From Arenicola marina (lineage: Eukaryota > Annelida > Polychaeta > Arenicolidae), in assembly GCA_964019135.1 (NCBI GenBank), contig OZ025248.1:29815670-29879669 (forward strand): a DNA stretch of 64,000 nt, read 5' to 3'. Numbering within the stretch: position 1 is the stretch's first letter; every line of letters begins with the position of its first letter. The notes under the pieces are model-generated. The model ran no database searches and was not told the origin of the DNA. It saw only the letters and a program-made list of their open reading frames with translations. A program made the position numbers and the translations under genes. This document shows, in pieces, positions 32,601-47,600 of this stretch.

Positions 32601-35600
32601 CATGGTTTACGCACCTGGTCAATGGCCCATTCTCCAAAGGAGACGCCCTCTGGCGGTAGTAATTTACATACCTGGTCAATGGCCCATTCTCCGATGCAGA
32701 CGCCCTCTGGCGGTCATGGTTTACGCACCAGGTCAATGACCCATTCTCCAAGGGAGAGGCCCTCTGGCGGTCATGTTTTACGCACCTGGTCAATGGCCCA
32801 TTCTCTAAAGGAGAGGCCATCTGGCGGTCATGGCTTTCGCACCTGGTCAATGACCCATTCTCCAAGGAAGACGCCCTCTGGCGGCCATGGTTAACGTACC
32901 TGGTCAATGGCCCATTCTCCAAAGGAGACGCCCTCTGGCGGTCATGGTTTACGCACCTGGTCACTGGCCCGCTCTCCAAGCAAGACGCCCTCTAGCGGTC
33001 ATCGTTTACACACCTAATCAATGGCCCATTCTCCAAGAGATACGCCCTCTGGCGGTCATGGTTTACGTACCTGGTCAATGGCCCATTCCTCGAGGAAGAG
33101 TCCATCTTCAGAGGGTTGCCACCAGCGCAAGCGCGAGGCGTCGCTCCTGGCAACGTGAGGAATGTCGACGACGACGTACATTGGTTTGTTGGAACCCTTC
33201 CCGAAATGCCACGTGTGAATGGTGGTCCACGTGATGCCGCCATCTTTGGAGAACTGAAGGTGCACGGGTAGTTCTCGCGGATCGGGAGTCACGACACTGC
33301 AGCCCAGGCGTAGGTAGAACTGGAGCAAGCTGGAAGGGAGTCAGGGCGGCATGGACAGTTAGTTAATATATATTATACTAAGCCGTTACCGGTTTGTAGG
33401 TTTCCTCCTGATCTGATCACACCCCTAAAATATGCAAAGTAGTGGATAAAAAACGGGAAAATATTGGTTTGGTTAATTTCGGGTACATATAGGCTAACCT
33501 GGTCGATGAAACCTTCCCGAACAATGACATGGTTTTATACGAAATATGCGATTCAGGTATTAGGGCGCGAACGCATGACCTGTCGGCCCGTTGACCAACT
33601 TAACTCGAGCAGCGCCTTTCCCTAAACAGGTGACATTCGGGGCGCGATCAACACGAAACGATCGCTTTGGGTCGCGATACGGCACGACGCAAACTTGGTC
33701 AAGGACGTAAGGAACTATTGCAAAGGGAAGTGGGGCATAGTTCGCAGCGCGTGCGAGAGCAGGCCCGCATCATAGTATTAAACTCTGGACGGCAATTCTT
33801 CTCCAGTAAGTGGGATAACTCGTAAGTATCGATGCGCAATAAGTATCTCTTTTTTTCCCAATATTTTACACTATTTACATTTTCCTGCTGCATTGTGGGG
33901 AAGAAAATAGTCGACCTTGATCAATGTCGTTCAATATAGCGTGTACTTTTCACGACGGACGTACGACGGACGTACGACGGACGTACGACGGACGTACGCC
34001 GTGAGCGTACACGATACGGGAGTCGACCATGTACCTAATATGAATCTGAAGAACAAATTAATGTATGATTTAGAACGGCTTATGCCAGCACTTATTGCGA
34101 CGGTTCGTGACACTGACCGTGCGGTGGTGAGGTCCAGGTCAGTGGTGACGACCTGCCGCGAGCCCTGGCCGAAGAAGTGGAGGCTCCAGCCACTGAGGAG
34201 GGTGCCGCACTTGGTGGTCCTGTCGGCGCCACTGACCAGCCACCATTTGGCGCCACTCAGCGGCTGCAGAGAGCCTCCTACATCACAGACACACCCAACA
34301 GGTATAAGCCAACAGAACAACAAGATACAAAGATCCCCCAAAAGACACAAAAGCATCGATGCAACTGCACAACAGAAGTATCTATAAAACGGAATACAGA
34401 TCTGCAAAAAGATACCAATGCACCAGACAATCATACCAGCCGATGACTGCATAACATAGCTACATAATATTACAACGCAACGTCTGAAAACAAATCTCGA
34501 TCCCTCATGGGCTCCGACAATAAATACAGTTAAATAACGTACCATATGTATAACTTAGTTTGAAGGCATGACATCCATGCTGAATGACGCCAGATCACTT
34601 ACACAACACAATCTTGTCATAAATAGATCAAAGGTAAAATAGCAGACACATGAAGACTCAAGACACTATACATAATAAATTACTTTATAAAAAACCCAAA
34701 CAAAATGGCGACCATAAAATATATATATATATAGATGCTTACCGTCAAAGTCTTCCTTGAAGAACTTTGGATTTTGCTTGACGGGCACGCAGGTGTCACT
34801 ACCGTAGTTATCCTGACACTGACACAGCATGCCGTAGAGACAGAAGCCGTGGCCCATACAGTGGTCCACACACTGGAACCCGATGTACACGTTCCGGAGC
34901 GCCCACTCCGGAACCCCGACGGTCGACGCCTCATCCGGGTAGTAGTCCTGGTACCACCGGAAGCGGGCTGTGCTGAGAGAACAGGGCGTCGGGGGGTAAG
35001 ACATCGTGACAGGGCTATGGGGTAGTAATTAACCGAAGGGCAGACATCAGCTAACAGATTACATTTACTCACAATGATAAAACTACAAAAATATGCCCGT
35101 ATTAAAGTGGGAATTATATTTCATTTCGTAAAGGTAAAATACGTATTTATATATGTAACGGCCGGGGCTGGTTGGTACCCGGCGGGAATCGAACTCATGA
35201 TCTCACAATCTCCAATCCGCTACTCCACCTATTCGGCTGTAAGTATATATTTGGTGTATATTTTGTATATCTTGAACCGACGCCGGCCACACACACACCA
35301 CTCCCGAAGTCAAAATTGACTATAATACTACAACAATATATTTAATACTATTTATGATATCTTAAATATGTTTAACATAGCGACCACAATCACTAATTAA
35401 ACGGCGTTTCTCCAGCCATTGTGACGCTGCGAGCACATGGCCTTGCGCCAGCCTACCCGCAGATCTGCAGCGCCTGCAGTGGCACCACCACGCGGCGCCA
35501 GTAGGCGGTCTCCCCGGGGTAGTAGATGGTGGCGGGGAGGCCGTCCCTGCCGCACAGCTCCCGGCTGCCCTCGGCCCCGCAGGGGGTCACCAGGAGCTGC

Positions 35601-38600
35601 CAGCTGAGGCCGTGGTCCGTCGAGTACTCCAGGCTGACGGGGTGCTCACGAGACACCTGGCCGCTGCAGCCCACGTTAATCTGCGCCAAGACATGCACGG
35701 AGGTAAATTCTGGGGATTCTCCTTAGTGCAATGAGTAAGAGGACTGAGCAGTGTCTACGTACCTAAAACTATCACTATATTTTGCAGCATGTTCACAGTA
35801 TACAGTTTTCACGGGACCTCAAACATGATCACCATATAGCTTGTAGTGTATGCATGTGCACTGCATATCTTCGCGTACCTCAAACTGTACCACCGTCATA
35901 TCGTTGACACTGAGGTCCTGTGACGTCACAGAATGTTCTCCAGGCTTCCGGCGGAAGACGAGTGATGACGGACTTCCCAGCATGCTGTCTGACCTGCCAG
36001 AGTGATATGGCAAAACATGGCTGTTACACACAGGGAAAAATAAGGTAAAATAAACAGGTGCAGACAGGTAACGCCGTAACCACCCTTAACACATAGCTAT
36101 GTGGCGTAATTTGTCATAGCGCCATTTTCTGCACGATATGACGACGAAGATAATAACTCATTCACATTCTGGTCCTTCTGACTAGACGTCATAAGATTTT
36201 AAACCAGAAACGCCTCTTCATACCCTGCCTCACACGGACCGAGGTCACCATGTCACTCTGGGCACGACAGGATAAGTTGGTCGGCCTGTCGGTGATATTT
36301 AGATAGAACCGAGGATATCAAAACCAAGTCTCAGAATATTGTGTGAAGCCACCCCCCCCCCCTCTCTATCCACAGACCTGGTGTTGGCGGAGCAGAAGGT
36401 GTCGATCTCGCCACCCGGCCAGAAGAGCCACATCTCGGGGTTGGGTTCGCTGTCCAGCATGGCCACCAGACTGTCGAGGAGCACGATGCTGCCGCCCACA
36501 AACACGTCGTCGATACCCCAGACCGACTGCATCAGGCCTGGCGGACGGGGTACCAATACATTAGTATGGTCAGGCCTGGCGGACGGGGTAACAATACATT
36601 CGTATGGTCAGGCCTGGCGGGCAGGGTAACAATACATTAGTATGGTCAGGCCTGGCGGACGGGGTAACAATACATTAGTATGGCCAGGCCTGGCTGGCGG
36701 GGTATAACAATACATTAGTATGGTCAGGTCTGGCGGACAGGTGACAACACATTAGTATGGCCAGGCCTGGCGGACGGGTGACAACACATTAGTATGGTCA
36801 TGTCTGGCGGACAGGTGACAACACATTAGTATGGTCAGGTCTGGCGGACAGGTGACAACACATTAGTATGGCCAGGCCTGGCGGACGGGTGACAACACAT
36901 TAGTATGGTCAGGTCTGGCGGACAGGTGACAACACATTAGTATGGTCAGGTCTGGCGGACAGGTGACAACACATTAGTATGGCCAGGCCTGGCGGACGGG
37001 TGCAACACATTAGTATGGTCAGGCCTGGGTAACAACTCATTATATTATGGTTAGTGATTTTTATCCTGACGGGTCTTATCCCGTTTGGCTAGCTAGCCAG
37101 GTGCACATCAAGTTATTTTACATTTCAACAAACAGACGTATTATCAACGTTACACATAAGTTCCGAAGCGTTGTACATATTTCTATAATATGAAATCATC
37201 TGAAAACTGTATATCTATAGCATCCGCCCTTTAGGACCACCCACCCTCTGAAACCAATTCCCTAACAGCCAGCCACCCACGACTACCACCTCCCTTACGA
37301 CCACCCACCATTAACGACCACCTCCGTAACGCCCCTCCACCCTTGACGACCACCTCCCTAACGACCCTCCGCCCTTAACGACCGCTTCCCTTACGACCCC
37401 CACCCTTGACAACCACCTCTCTAACGACCACCCACCCTTGACGACCACCTCCCTAACGACCACCCACCCTTGACAACCACCTCCCTAACGACCCTCCGCC
37501 CTTAACGACCGCTTCCCTTACGACCCCCCACCCTTGACAACCACCTCCCTAACGACCACCCACCCTTGACGACCACCTCCCTAACGACCACCCACCCTTG
37601 ACAACCACCTCCCTAACGACCACCCACCCTTGACGACCACCTCCCTAACGACCACCCACCCTTGACGACCACCTCTCTAACGACCACCCACCCTTGACAA
37701 CCACCTCCCTAACGACCCTCCGCCCTTAACGACCGCTTCCCTTACGACCCCCCACCCTTGACCACCACCTCCCTAACGACTACCAACCCTTGACTAGCAC
37801 CTCCCCAACGACCACCCACCCTTGACAACCACCTCCCTAACGACCACCCACCCTTGACGACCACCTCCCTAACAACCACCTATCCTTGACAACCACCTCC
37901 CTAACGACCACCCACCCTTGACAACCACCTCCCTAACCACCACCCACCCTTGACGACCATCTCCCTAACGACCACCCACCCTTGACGACCACCTCCCTAA
38001 CGACCACCCACCCTTGACAACCACCTCCCTAACGACCACCCACCCTTGACGACCACCTCCCTAACGACCACCCACCCTTGACGACCACCTCCCTAACGAC
38101 CACCCACCCTTGACAACCACCTCCCTAAAGACCACCCACCCTTGACCACCACCTCCCTAACGACCACCAACCCTTGACTAGCACCTCCCCAACGACCACC
38201 TCCCTTACGACCGCTTTCCTTATAACCCCCCACCCTTGACAACCACCTTCCTAACGACCACCCACCCTTGACGACCACCTCCCTAACGATCACCCACCCT
38301 TGAGAACCACCTCCCTAACGACCACCCACCCTTGAAGACCACCTCCCTAAGGACCACCAACCCTTGACCAGCACCTCCCCAACGACCACCTCCCTTACGA
38401 CCACCCACCCTTGACGACCACCTCTCTCACGACCACCACCATAACGACCCCCCATCCTGATCTCTACCACATGTGTCTCACCTTCATGGCGAGGCTGCCA
38501 GAAGCGGAAGCGAGTGGCGTTGGTGCGCGCAGTGAGGGGCAGGGGTAGATGGAAGTGGCTGCAATAGAGGGCACACAGAAAAGTAAAACTTAGTGAACAA

Positions 38601-41600
38601 CACACATATTGCAGAAATATTAAAATATATTTATAACATAGCAGAGCGTTTCTATCCAAACTGTTCTTGCATTGTTGTGTATTAAAAGACGAACAAGTAT
38701 CGTATTACACTGCATCCAACAAAGCACAGTTAGTAGCGGCTAAAGAGATGATTAAACACTCCATAACTTGATTACATATTTCCATGTGTGACTAATAACT
38801 CCATGACGATTATACTAAATAAAAAAAGGATAAATATAACCCGCAATTCCATTAAATACATCACCATGTGAATAAATACATCATAATATAATTAAATACA
38901 TCATAATATAATTAAATACATCATAATATAAATAAATACATCATAATATAAATAAATACATCATAATATAATTAAATACAGCATGATATAACCAAATTCA
39001 TCATAATGTAATTAATGCATCATAATTTCAATAATACATCATAATGTGACTAAATACAAGGTAGTTTCACTAAATCCAATTCAACATAGGACACAGGACT
39101 GACTGCCCAATTATGGCAGTCCTGAGCTATTCTTATCCGGATTAGCTTATCCCGATTAGCTTATATCCCAATTAGCTTATCAGAGCCGGACAGACTCCCA
39201 CCGAGGATGGTGGATGCCGCTGTAGGAATGGAGATCCTGGAAGAGGTTCCAGAGGATGCCGCCATTGGTGGAGTACTGGAGCAGCACGGTGTGCTCCCGT
39301 TGCCAGGACGCGTCGTCATGGTTACAGCCGAATTGAAACTGGAACTGCATAAATGTCGCCATGGAGACGTCCAAGTCTCTCGTTATGGCCATTCGCAGGT
39401 TTTCCTGAAGGAAAGTAATAACATCACGATTGTGCAGTTCTGGACGATGCGGTTGGGGTATAACATTGATTAGTGAAGTGTCGCGTAAAAGTATATTTTG
39501 CACATAAATGATGTCAGCATTACAATATTTCTTATTCATATACGCATATCTATGATCTCAAATGTAGAGACTTTTTTTTTGATATTTCAACTTCAGGATG
39601 GAGACTGTCAGATTTAAAATTTGCAAAAGTAAACAAAAAATTCGCCCCCCCCCCCCTAACTCACATACACCCTCCACAACACGCACGGACACTCTGTCTG
39701 TTTTTGTTTGAGACAAGCTTGGATTCAACTAATACATTGTGACGTCCCGTGGGACACTGTAATGTTCACACCTTAAAGAAGGTGAGAGACTTTCCGGAGA
39801 CAATCCTTCCACAGGAGTCCGTCACCTCCGCCCCGTACACGTCCGGCCAGTCGCTCTGGATCAGTCCGTGGTCGAAGTCACTCTTCAGATCCATAGGGAG
39901 CGCCACTGTCGGCACACAAACTTCGCCACCGAAGCCAGGATCACAGCTGCACGCCCCCAAGCGGGCATATTGTGCAAGAAAAAAACACATAATAACACCA
40001 GAAAAACAAAGAGACGAGCAGTCAGCTAGGCTGGTGGTCACGTGTATACATAGATATAGTCAGGGTACTACTACAATAATACTAGAGAGGTGGAGAGGAT
40101 GGCAGCGGAGTGGGGTGAGTGGGAGGTAAGTTCTGGGGGTATATCCCTAACTCTGCGCTTGTAAAGAATTGGAACGTGTCACCATCGCCAAGTGTGACAT
40201 CGGCACAAGCACAAAACAAGGTGTGAAGTAACACACCTTACTTACTACATTGATTGTGCTACATTCATCTTCTTTAGCCTAAGATTCAAGTGCTGGGTTC
40301 TAGTTAAGCCATTTCAGCCTGGATTACAGCCCAAGTACCGAAATAACGATATATTATGGAACAGATGTCTACACCATTTTAAGGGCAATATAAATGGGAA
40401 CTAATCATACACAAACTAATGTTAACAAATTAAACTCCAGTGTAAGAGATGGACTTACACGCAGACCCCATGGTTGCAGTAGCCGTGGCCTGAGCACATC
40501 CATGGACAGCCGTCCCCCAGGTACACGTTGTCCAGGGCCCACACATTGCCGCGCACGGTCACCGTCTTCTGGAGCCAGCGGAGCCTCGTGGCCGGCGACC
40601 TGTGACAGCCGGGGCGTTCAGAGCAGGGTCAGACATAGTCCCAAGGCGTGGGTCTCACACAATAAGGCACAATTAGATATTCACCTAACGATAACTTTGC
40701 CTGTAAAGAACTGGATAAGCACCATTTAGGGCTTTCAGCATAATTCTTTTAATTTGCATCTTCGTTAATGTGTGCACATAATTCGCCGTTGTGATCCTGG
40801 TAATTAAAAGTAAATACAGCTCATATTAAACAATATATATTTTTAAAATATATAATTACTTTCTATCCAGAACAGTACGTATTTACATTAATATATTATA
40901 ATATAATGTCCATACAATTAACAGTAACTCACACAGCCCCTGGTGGCAGATACAGCGTGATCCGTGTCCAGTTGGTGTGAGCTTCCGACACCATGCTACT
41001 GCTGAGGTGGTATCCGCTGCAGCGACCGCTAGGAGGCAGACACTCCTCCATGACGGGCCGCCAGTGGCGCCCCATGTCGGTGGAGTATTCCAGCATGACG
41101 CTGTAGAGAGTGGAGTAGGTACCGCTGCAGCCCATGGCGATGTCGAACTGCAGGAAGGTGGATGGGTTCACCTGGTAGTCCCACGTCTCCGCGTACCGCA
41201 TCTGACCTGCAGCACGAAGCGATGTCATTGGATGACTGGCTTGTAAGGAAGGCTGGCATTGGATGGCTGGTTTTCTAAGAAACGCAGTGATTGGTTGGAT
41301 GTTTGGTTTGGAGGCTCATTGGCTACCTTTTTACATGGTAGATACTGATTGGACGGCTGGCCGTTGAGAAGGGCAGGATTTGTGTGTTTGACTGTTTTAG
41401 GGCATGTAATTGCTTCGTTGGCATGTTTGGAAAATTTCGGTCTCTGCGCAACGCAATTGCTCGACCTGTAAGGCAGAACAATTTAATTGGATGACTGGCT
41501 TGTAAGGAAGGCCGGCATTGCGATTAAATCACTGGCTTGTAAGGAAGGCTGGCTCGTTGGTTTGGAGAGATCGATTAAGTCGCTTGTTGAATTGAAACGA

Positions 41601-44600
41601 TTCATTGGCTGTGGCATGTGCATGAGATTCAATGAAGACAAGATTCACTTATAGAACAGACGCTCACCATTTTTGCTGAATTCCAGGGCATTATCTCGTG
41701 AGCTGCACGTGATCTTAGGTACGGCGTTCATCGCCATGTACCACACCTCGGGCTGCAGAGGGTTAAAGTTCTCCTGGAAGCCCTGTCTGCTGGTCTCGTT
41801 AACCGCGATGATGACGTCATCTAGCGCCCACTCGGCCCGCGGACGGTCTGACCCATCATAATCATGTGCATTACAAAATAATCAACAATTCGTCGAAAGT
41901 GAAATGTCGCTGGGCGCTGCGCACGCATAATAAAAAGGGCGAATTCAAAGGCACTGTTTAATAACCCAAAGCATCTTGTCATCTCTAGTCATCCTGAGAA
42001 TAAAATCTGATTTTAAGAGAAACGAGCCATATGGAATACATGAACTATGAATACAATTAAAGGCTTAATAATATAAATAAATATATCTGAATTACATATT
42101 ATTCTGATTCAGCAATTTACAATCGTGTAAAATGTAACCCCTCATATCTCCAAACCTCTCCTCTTTCCTGTTTCCACACTGGGATCCCCTAGAGCACCCA
42201 CTCTCCTCCTTCCTGTGACAGTGGGCTGCCACCACCGGATGAGAGTGGCCGATGTCTTGTCCTGGGACGGCAGCTGCTCGGTCACAATGTGACCCCCTTA
42301 CCACCACCCCGCCCCTCCTCCTTCCTGCTAACCTGTGACAGTGGGCTGCCACCACCGGGTGAGTGTGGCCGATGTCTTGTCCTGGGACGGCAGCTGCACG
42401 GTCACAATGTGACACCCCTTACCACCCACCCCCACCCCCCCCCCCCTCCCCTCCTCCTTCTTGCTAACCTGTGACAGTGGGCTGCCACCACCGGATGAGT
42501 GTGGCTGATGTCTTGGCCTGGGACGGCAGCTGCTCGGTCACAATGTGACCCCCTTAACCCCCACCCACCCCCTCCTCCTTCCTGCTAACCTGTGACAGTG
42601 GGCTGCCACCACCGGATGAGTGTGGCCGATGTCTTGGCCTGGGACGGCAACTGCTCAGTCACAATGTGAGGCTCGTCACTGAACAACTCGGCGTCTAGGA
42701 CGTCCAGAATGTTCCACGTGACCCCGCTGTCAATGGAGTAGTCTACGATGACGCCTTCGTTCCTGTCCTTGGGCGCCCGGCAACCCTCGGCACCAGCCTT
42801 GTTCCCAATCCGGATGCTGAACTGCAGTAGTCTGGTCCAACCGAGGAGAGAGGACATGCATGGAATTATCATATGTATGACGATACGCCGTCCCACACTC
42901 CGAGCTAAGCCCCGCCCACGAGTGAGTCTTTTATCGTTAATCCTGAGTAGGAAATTGACAATCACTGCTGAAATCCAGTGAATAGTACTCATGTCTGAAA
43001 TTGACAAGAAAGTCACATGCTACTTTGTTTATCGGACTTGTTCGTCGGACTTGTTTGTCGGACATAACGCAGGTGGAACACCCTTTTTTAGCATTGTCTA
43101 CTAACTCCTGCTAACGGAGGGTGATTCACGTTTAGTTCACAGGGATTTGTCATATGATAGCATAAGTACTACCCCTTCAGGGTGCCAGTGTCTGAACCTA
43201 AGCAAGTGCACCCGCACTAAACCATTATTGATAATGCTTTCAAGGGCAGCACAACACAAACGGCTGCTATCTGGTTCTCTTTGAATTATATACTTGGCAG
43301 TAACCAACAGCTGTCATTGTAAGTGATAGAATAACAAGTAACATGTTGTGTAAAAAACTTTAGTAAATATTAGTGACATACATTATCAATTGTGAGCATA
43401 TTTGTAGGTGTAATGTACATGTATACAAAACGGTTGCCCAGCTTTCATTAGGTAGCAACAGAACGAAAATCAATTCGTATCCACGTACTATATTGCAGTA
43501 GCTCAAGTGTATAGTTGAACTGAAAAGACAACAACTTCATATGCTTTAAGTTACATATTATTTTGTTAAAAAGATTTATGCAACAAATCAGGTTCAATGG
43601 TGTATCGGGGGTCAACAAAAATATATCATTGAATCTGTAAAACCTGCTTGAACGTTAATAAATGTGCCTTGTGTCTGACGACCATAATTGACTCTAACAC
43701 ACGCTGGACACAAAAACTCCATTCCACGCTATAAGTAGCCACAGGGCGGGCCTACCTGATGTCAGTCGTGTTGAGAGCCACAGTGGTCGCCTCCCTGGGA
43801 CCCCCCTCCCCCATTCCACGCTATAAGTACCCACAGGGCGGGCCTACCTGATGTCAGTCGTGTTGAGAGCCACAGTGGTCGCCTCCCTGGGACCCCCATT
43901 CCACGCTATAAGTACCCACAGGGCGCGCCTACCTGATGTCAGTCGTGTTGAGAGCCACAGTGGTCGCCTCCCTGGGACCCCCATTCCACGCTATAAGTAC
44001 CCACAGGGCGGGCCTACCTGATGTCAGTCGTGTTGAGAGCCACAGTGGTCGCCTCCCTGGGACCCCCATTCCACGCTATAAGTACCCACAGGGCGGGCCT
44101 ACCTGATGTCAGTCGTGTTGAGAGCCACAGTGGTCGCCTCCCTGGGACCCCCCTCCCCCATTCCACGCTATAAGTACCCACAGGGCGGGCCTACCTGATG
44201 TCAGTCGTGTTGAGAGCCACAGTGGTCGCCTCCCTGGGACCCCCATTCCACCCTATAAGTACCCACAGGGCGGGCCTACCTGATGTCAGTCGTGTTGAGA
44301 GCCACAGTGGTCGCCTCCCTGGGACCCCCATTCCACGCTATAAGTACCCACAGGGCGGGCCTACCTGATGTCAGTCGTTTTGAGAGCCACAGTGGTCGCC
44401 TCCCTGGGACCCCCATTCCACGCTATAAGTACCCACAGGGCGGGCCTACCTGATGTCAGTCGTGTTGAGAGCCACAGTGGTCGCCTCCCTGGGACCCCCA
44501 TTCCACGCTATAAGTACCCACAGGGCGGGCCTACCTGATGTCAGTCGTGTTGAGAGCCACAGTGGTCGCCTCCCTGGGACCCCCATTCCACGCTATAAGT

Positions 44601-47600
44601 ACCCACAGGGCGGGCCTACCTGATGTCAGTCGTGTTGAGAGCCACAGTGTTCGCCTCCCTGGGACCCCCATTCCACGCTATAAGTACCCACAGGGCGGGC
44701 CTACCTGATGTCAGTCGTTTTGAGAGCCACAGTGGTCGCCTCCTTGGGACCCCCCTTCCCCATTCCACGCTATAAGTACCCACAGGGCGCGCCTACCTGA
44801 TGTCAGTCGTGTTAAGAGCCACAGTGGTCGCCTCCCTGGGACCCCCATTCCACGCTATAAGTACCCACAGGGCGGGCCTACCTGATGTCAGTCGTGTTGA
44901 GAGCCACAGTGGTCGCCTCCCTGGGACCCCCCTTCCCCATTCCACGCTATAAGTACCCACAGGGCGGGCCTACCTGATGTCAGTCGTGTTGAGAGCCACA
45001 GTGGTCGCCTCCCTGGGACCCCCATTCCACGCTATAAGTACCCACAGGGCGGGCCTACCTGATGTCAGTCGTGTTGAGAGCCACAGTGGTCGCCTCCCTG
45101 GGACCCCCATTCCACGCTATAAGTACCCACAGGGCGGGCCTACCTGATGTCAGTCGTGTTGAGAGCCACAGTGGTCGCCTCCCTGGGACCCCCATTCCAC
45201 GCTATAAGTACCCACAGGGCGCGCCTACCTGATGTCAGTCGTGTTAAGAGCCACAGTGGTCGCCCCCCTGGGACCCCCCTCCCCCATTCCACGCTATAAG
45301 TACTCACAGGGCGGGCCTACCTGATGTCAGTCGTGTTGAGAGCCACAGTGGTCGCCTCCCTGGGACCCCCCTCCCCCACTCCACGCTATAAGTACCCACA
45401 GGGCGAGCCTACCTGATGTCAGTCGCATTGAGAGCCACAGTGGTCGCCTCCCTGGGACCCCCCTTCCCCATTCCACGCTATAAGTACCCACAGGGCGCGC
45501 CTACCTGATGTCAGTCGTGTTGAGAGCCACAGTGGTCGCCCCCCTGGGACCCCCCTCCCCCATTCCGCGCTATAAGTACCCACAGGGCGGGCCTACCTGA
45601 TGTCAGTCGTGTTGAGAGCCACAGTGGTCGCCTCCCTGGGACCCCCATTTCACGCTATCAGTACCCACAGGGCGGGCCTACCTGATGTCAGTCGTGTTGA
45701 GAGCAACCGTGGTGGCCTCCCTGGGACCCCCCTCCCCCATTCCACGCTATAAGTACCCACAGGGCGGGCCTACCTGATGTCAGTCGTGTGGAGAGCCACA
45801 GTGGTCGCCTCCCTGGGACCCCCATTCCATGCTATAAGTACCCACAGGGCGGGCCTACCTGATGTCAGTCGTGTTGAGAGCCACAGTGGTCGCCTCCCTG
45901 GGACCCCCCTTCCCCATTCCACGCTATAAGTACCCACAGGGCGGGCCTACCTGATGTCAGTCGTGTTGAGAGCCACAGTGGTCGCCTCCCTGGGACCCCC
46001 ATTCCACGCTATAAGTACACACAGGGCGGGCCTACCTGATGTCAGTCGTGTTGAGAGCCACAGTGGTCGCCTCCCTGGGACCCCCCTCCCCCATTCCACG
46101 CTATAAGTACCCACAGAGCGCGCCTACCTGATGTCAGTCGTGTTGAGAGCCACAGTGGTCGCCTCCCTGGGACCCCCATTCCACGCTATAAGTACACACA
46201 GGGCGCGCCTACCTGATGTCAGTCGTGTTAAGAGCCACAGTGGTCGCCTCCCTGGGACCCCCCTCCCCCATTCCACGCTATAAGTACCCACAGGGCGGGC
46301 CTACCTGATGTCAGTCGTGTTTTGCGGTCGGTAAATTTATCGACGTAGCCATGAAACAACGTGTGTAAAATGTTCTCTTTCTGTGTTCTCGTTGCATGGC
46401 AACACGCGTGTATTTACATGTCGTAGACCAAAAATAAAAGAATTGAATTGAATTGAATTGAATTGAATTGAATTGAATTGTTAAGAGCCACAGTGGTCGC
46501 CTCCGTGGGACCCCCATTCCACGCTATAAGTACCCACAGGGCGCGCCTACCTGATGTCAGTCGTGTTAAGAGCCACAGTGGTCGCCTCCCTGGGACCCCC
46601 CTCCCCCATTCCACGCTATAAGTACCCACAGGGCGGGCCTACCTGATGTCAGTCGTGTTAAGAGCCACAGTGGTCGCCTCCCTGGGACCCCCATTCCACG
46701 CTATAAGTACCCACAGGGCGGGCCTACCTGATGTCAGTCGTGTGGGGAGCCACAGTGGTCGCCTCCCTGGGACCCCCATTCCACGCTATAAGTACCCACA
46801 GGGCGGGCCTACCTGATGTCAGTCGTGTTGAGAGCCACAGTGGTCGCCTCCCTGGGACCCCCCTCCCCCATTCCACGCTATAAGTACCCACAGGGCGCGC
46901 CTACCTGATGTCAGTCGTGTTGAGAGCCACAGTGGTCGCCTCCCTGGGACCCCCATTCCACGCTATAAGTACACACAGGGCGCGCCTACCTGATGTCAGT
47001 CGTGTTGAGAGCCACAGTGGTCGCCTCCCTGGGACCCCCCTGCCCCATTCCACGCTATAAGTACCCACAGGGCGCGCCTACCTGATGTCAGTCGTGTCAA
47101 GAGCCACAGTGGTCGCCTCCCTGGGACCCCCATTCCACGCTATAAGTACCCACAGGGCGCGCCTATCTGATGTCAGTCGTGTTAAGAGCCACAGTGGTCG
47201 CCTCCCTGGGACCCCCCTCCCCCATTCCACGCTATAAGTACCCACAGGGCGCGCCTACCTGATGTCAGTCGTGTTGAGAGCCACAGTGGTCGCCTCCCTG
47301 GGACCCCCATTACACGCTATAAGTACCCACAGGGCGGGCCTACCTGATGTCAGTCGTGTTGAGAGCCACAGTGGTCGCCTCCCTGGGAGTCCCATTCCAC
47401 GCTATAAGTACCCACAGGGCGGGCCTACCTGATGTCAGTCGTGTTGAGAGCCACAGTGGTCGCCTCCCTGGGACCCCCATTCCACGCTATAAGTACCCAC
47501 AGGGCGGGCCTACCTGATGTCAGTCGTGTTGAGAGCCACAGTGGTCGCCTCCCTCGGACCCCCCTTCCACGCTATAAGTACCCACAGGGCGGGCCTACCT

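Noticed and set aside
32451-32979. 140-147-codon repetitive ORFs on both strands
   Set aside because: Caused by the 57-bp repeat being a multiple of three; it lies in a reelin intron.
33555-33610. Second tRNA-like SINE on the minus strand
   Set aside because: A-box-like TTGGTCAACGGG and B-box-like GCGTTCGCGCCC are too close together and too diverged for a firm call.
35150-35250. Functional tRNA gene
   Set aside because: A and B boxes are present, but the ends do not pair into an acceptor stem and no anticodon arm is formed.
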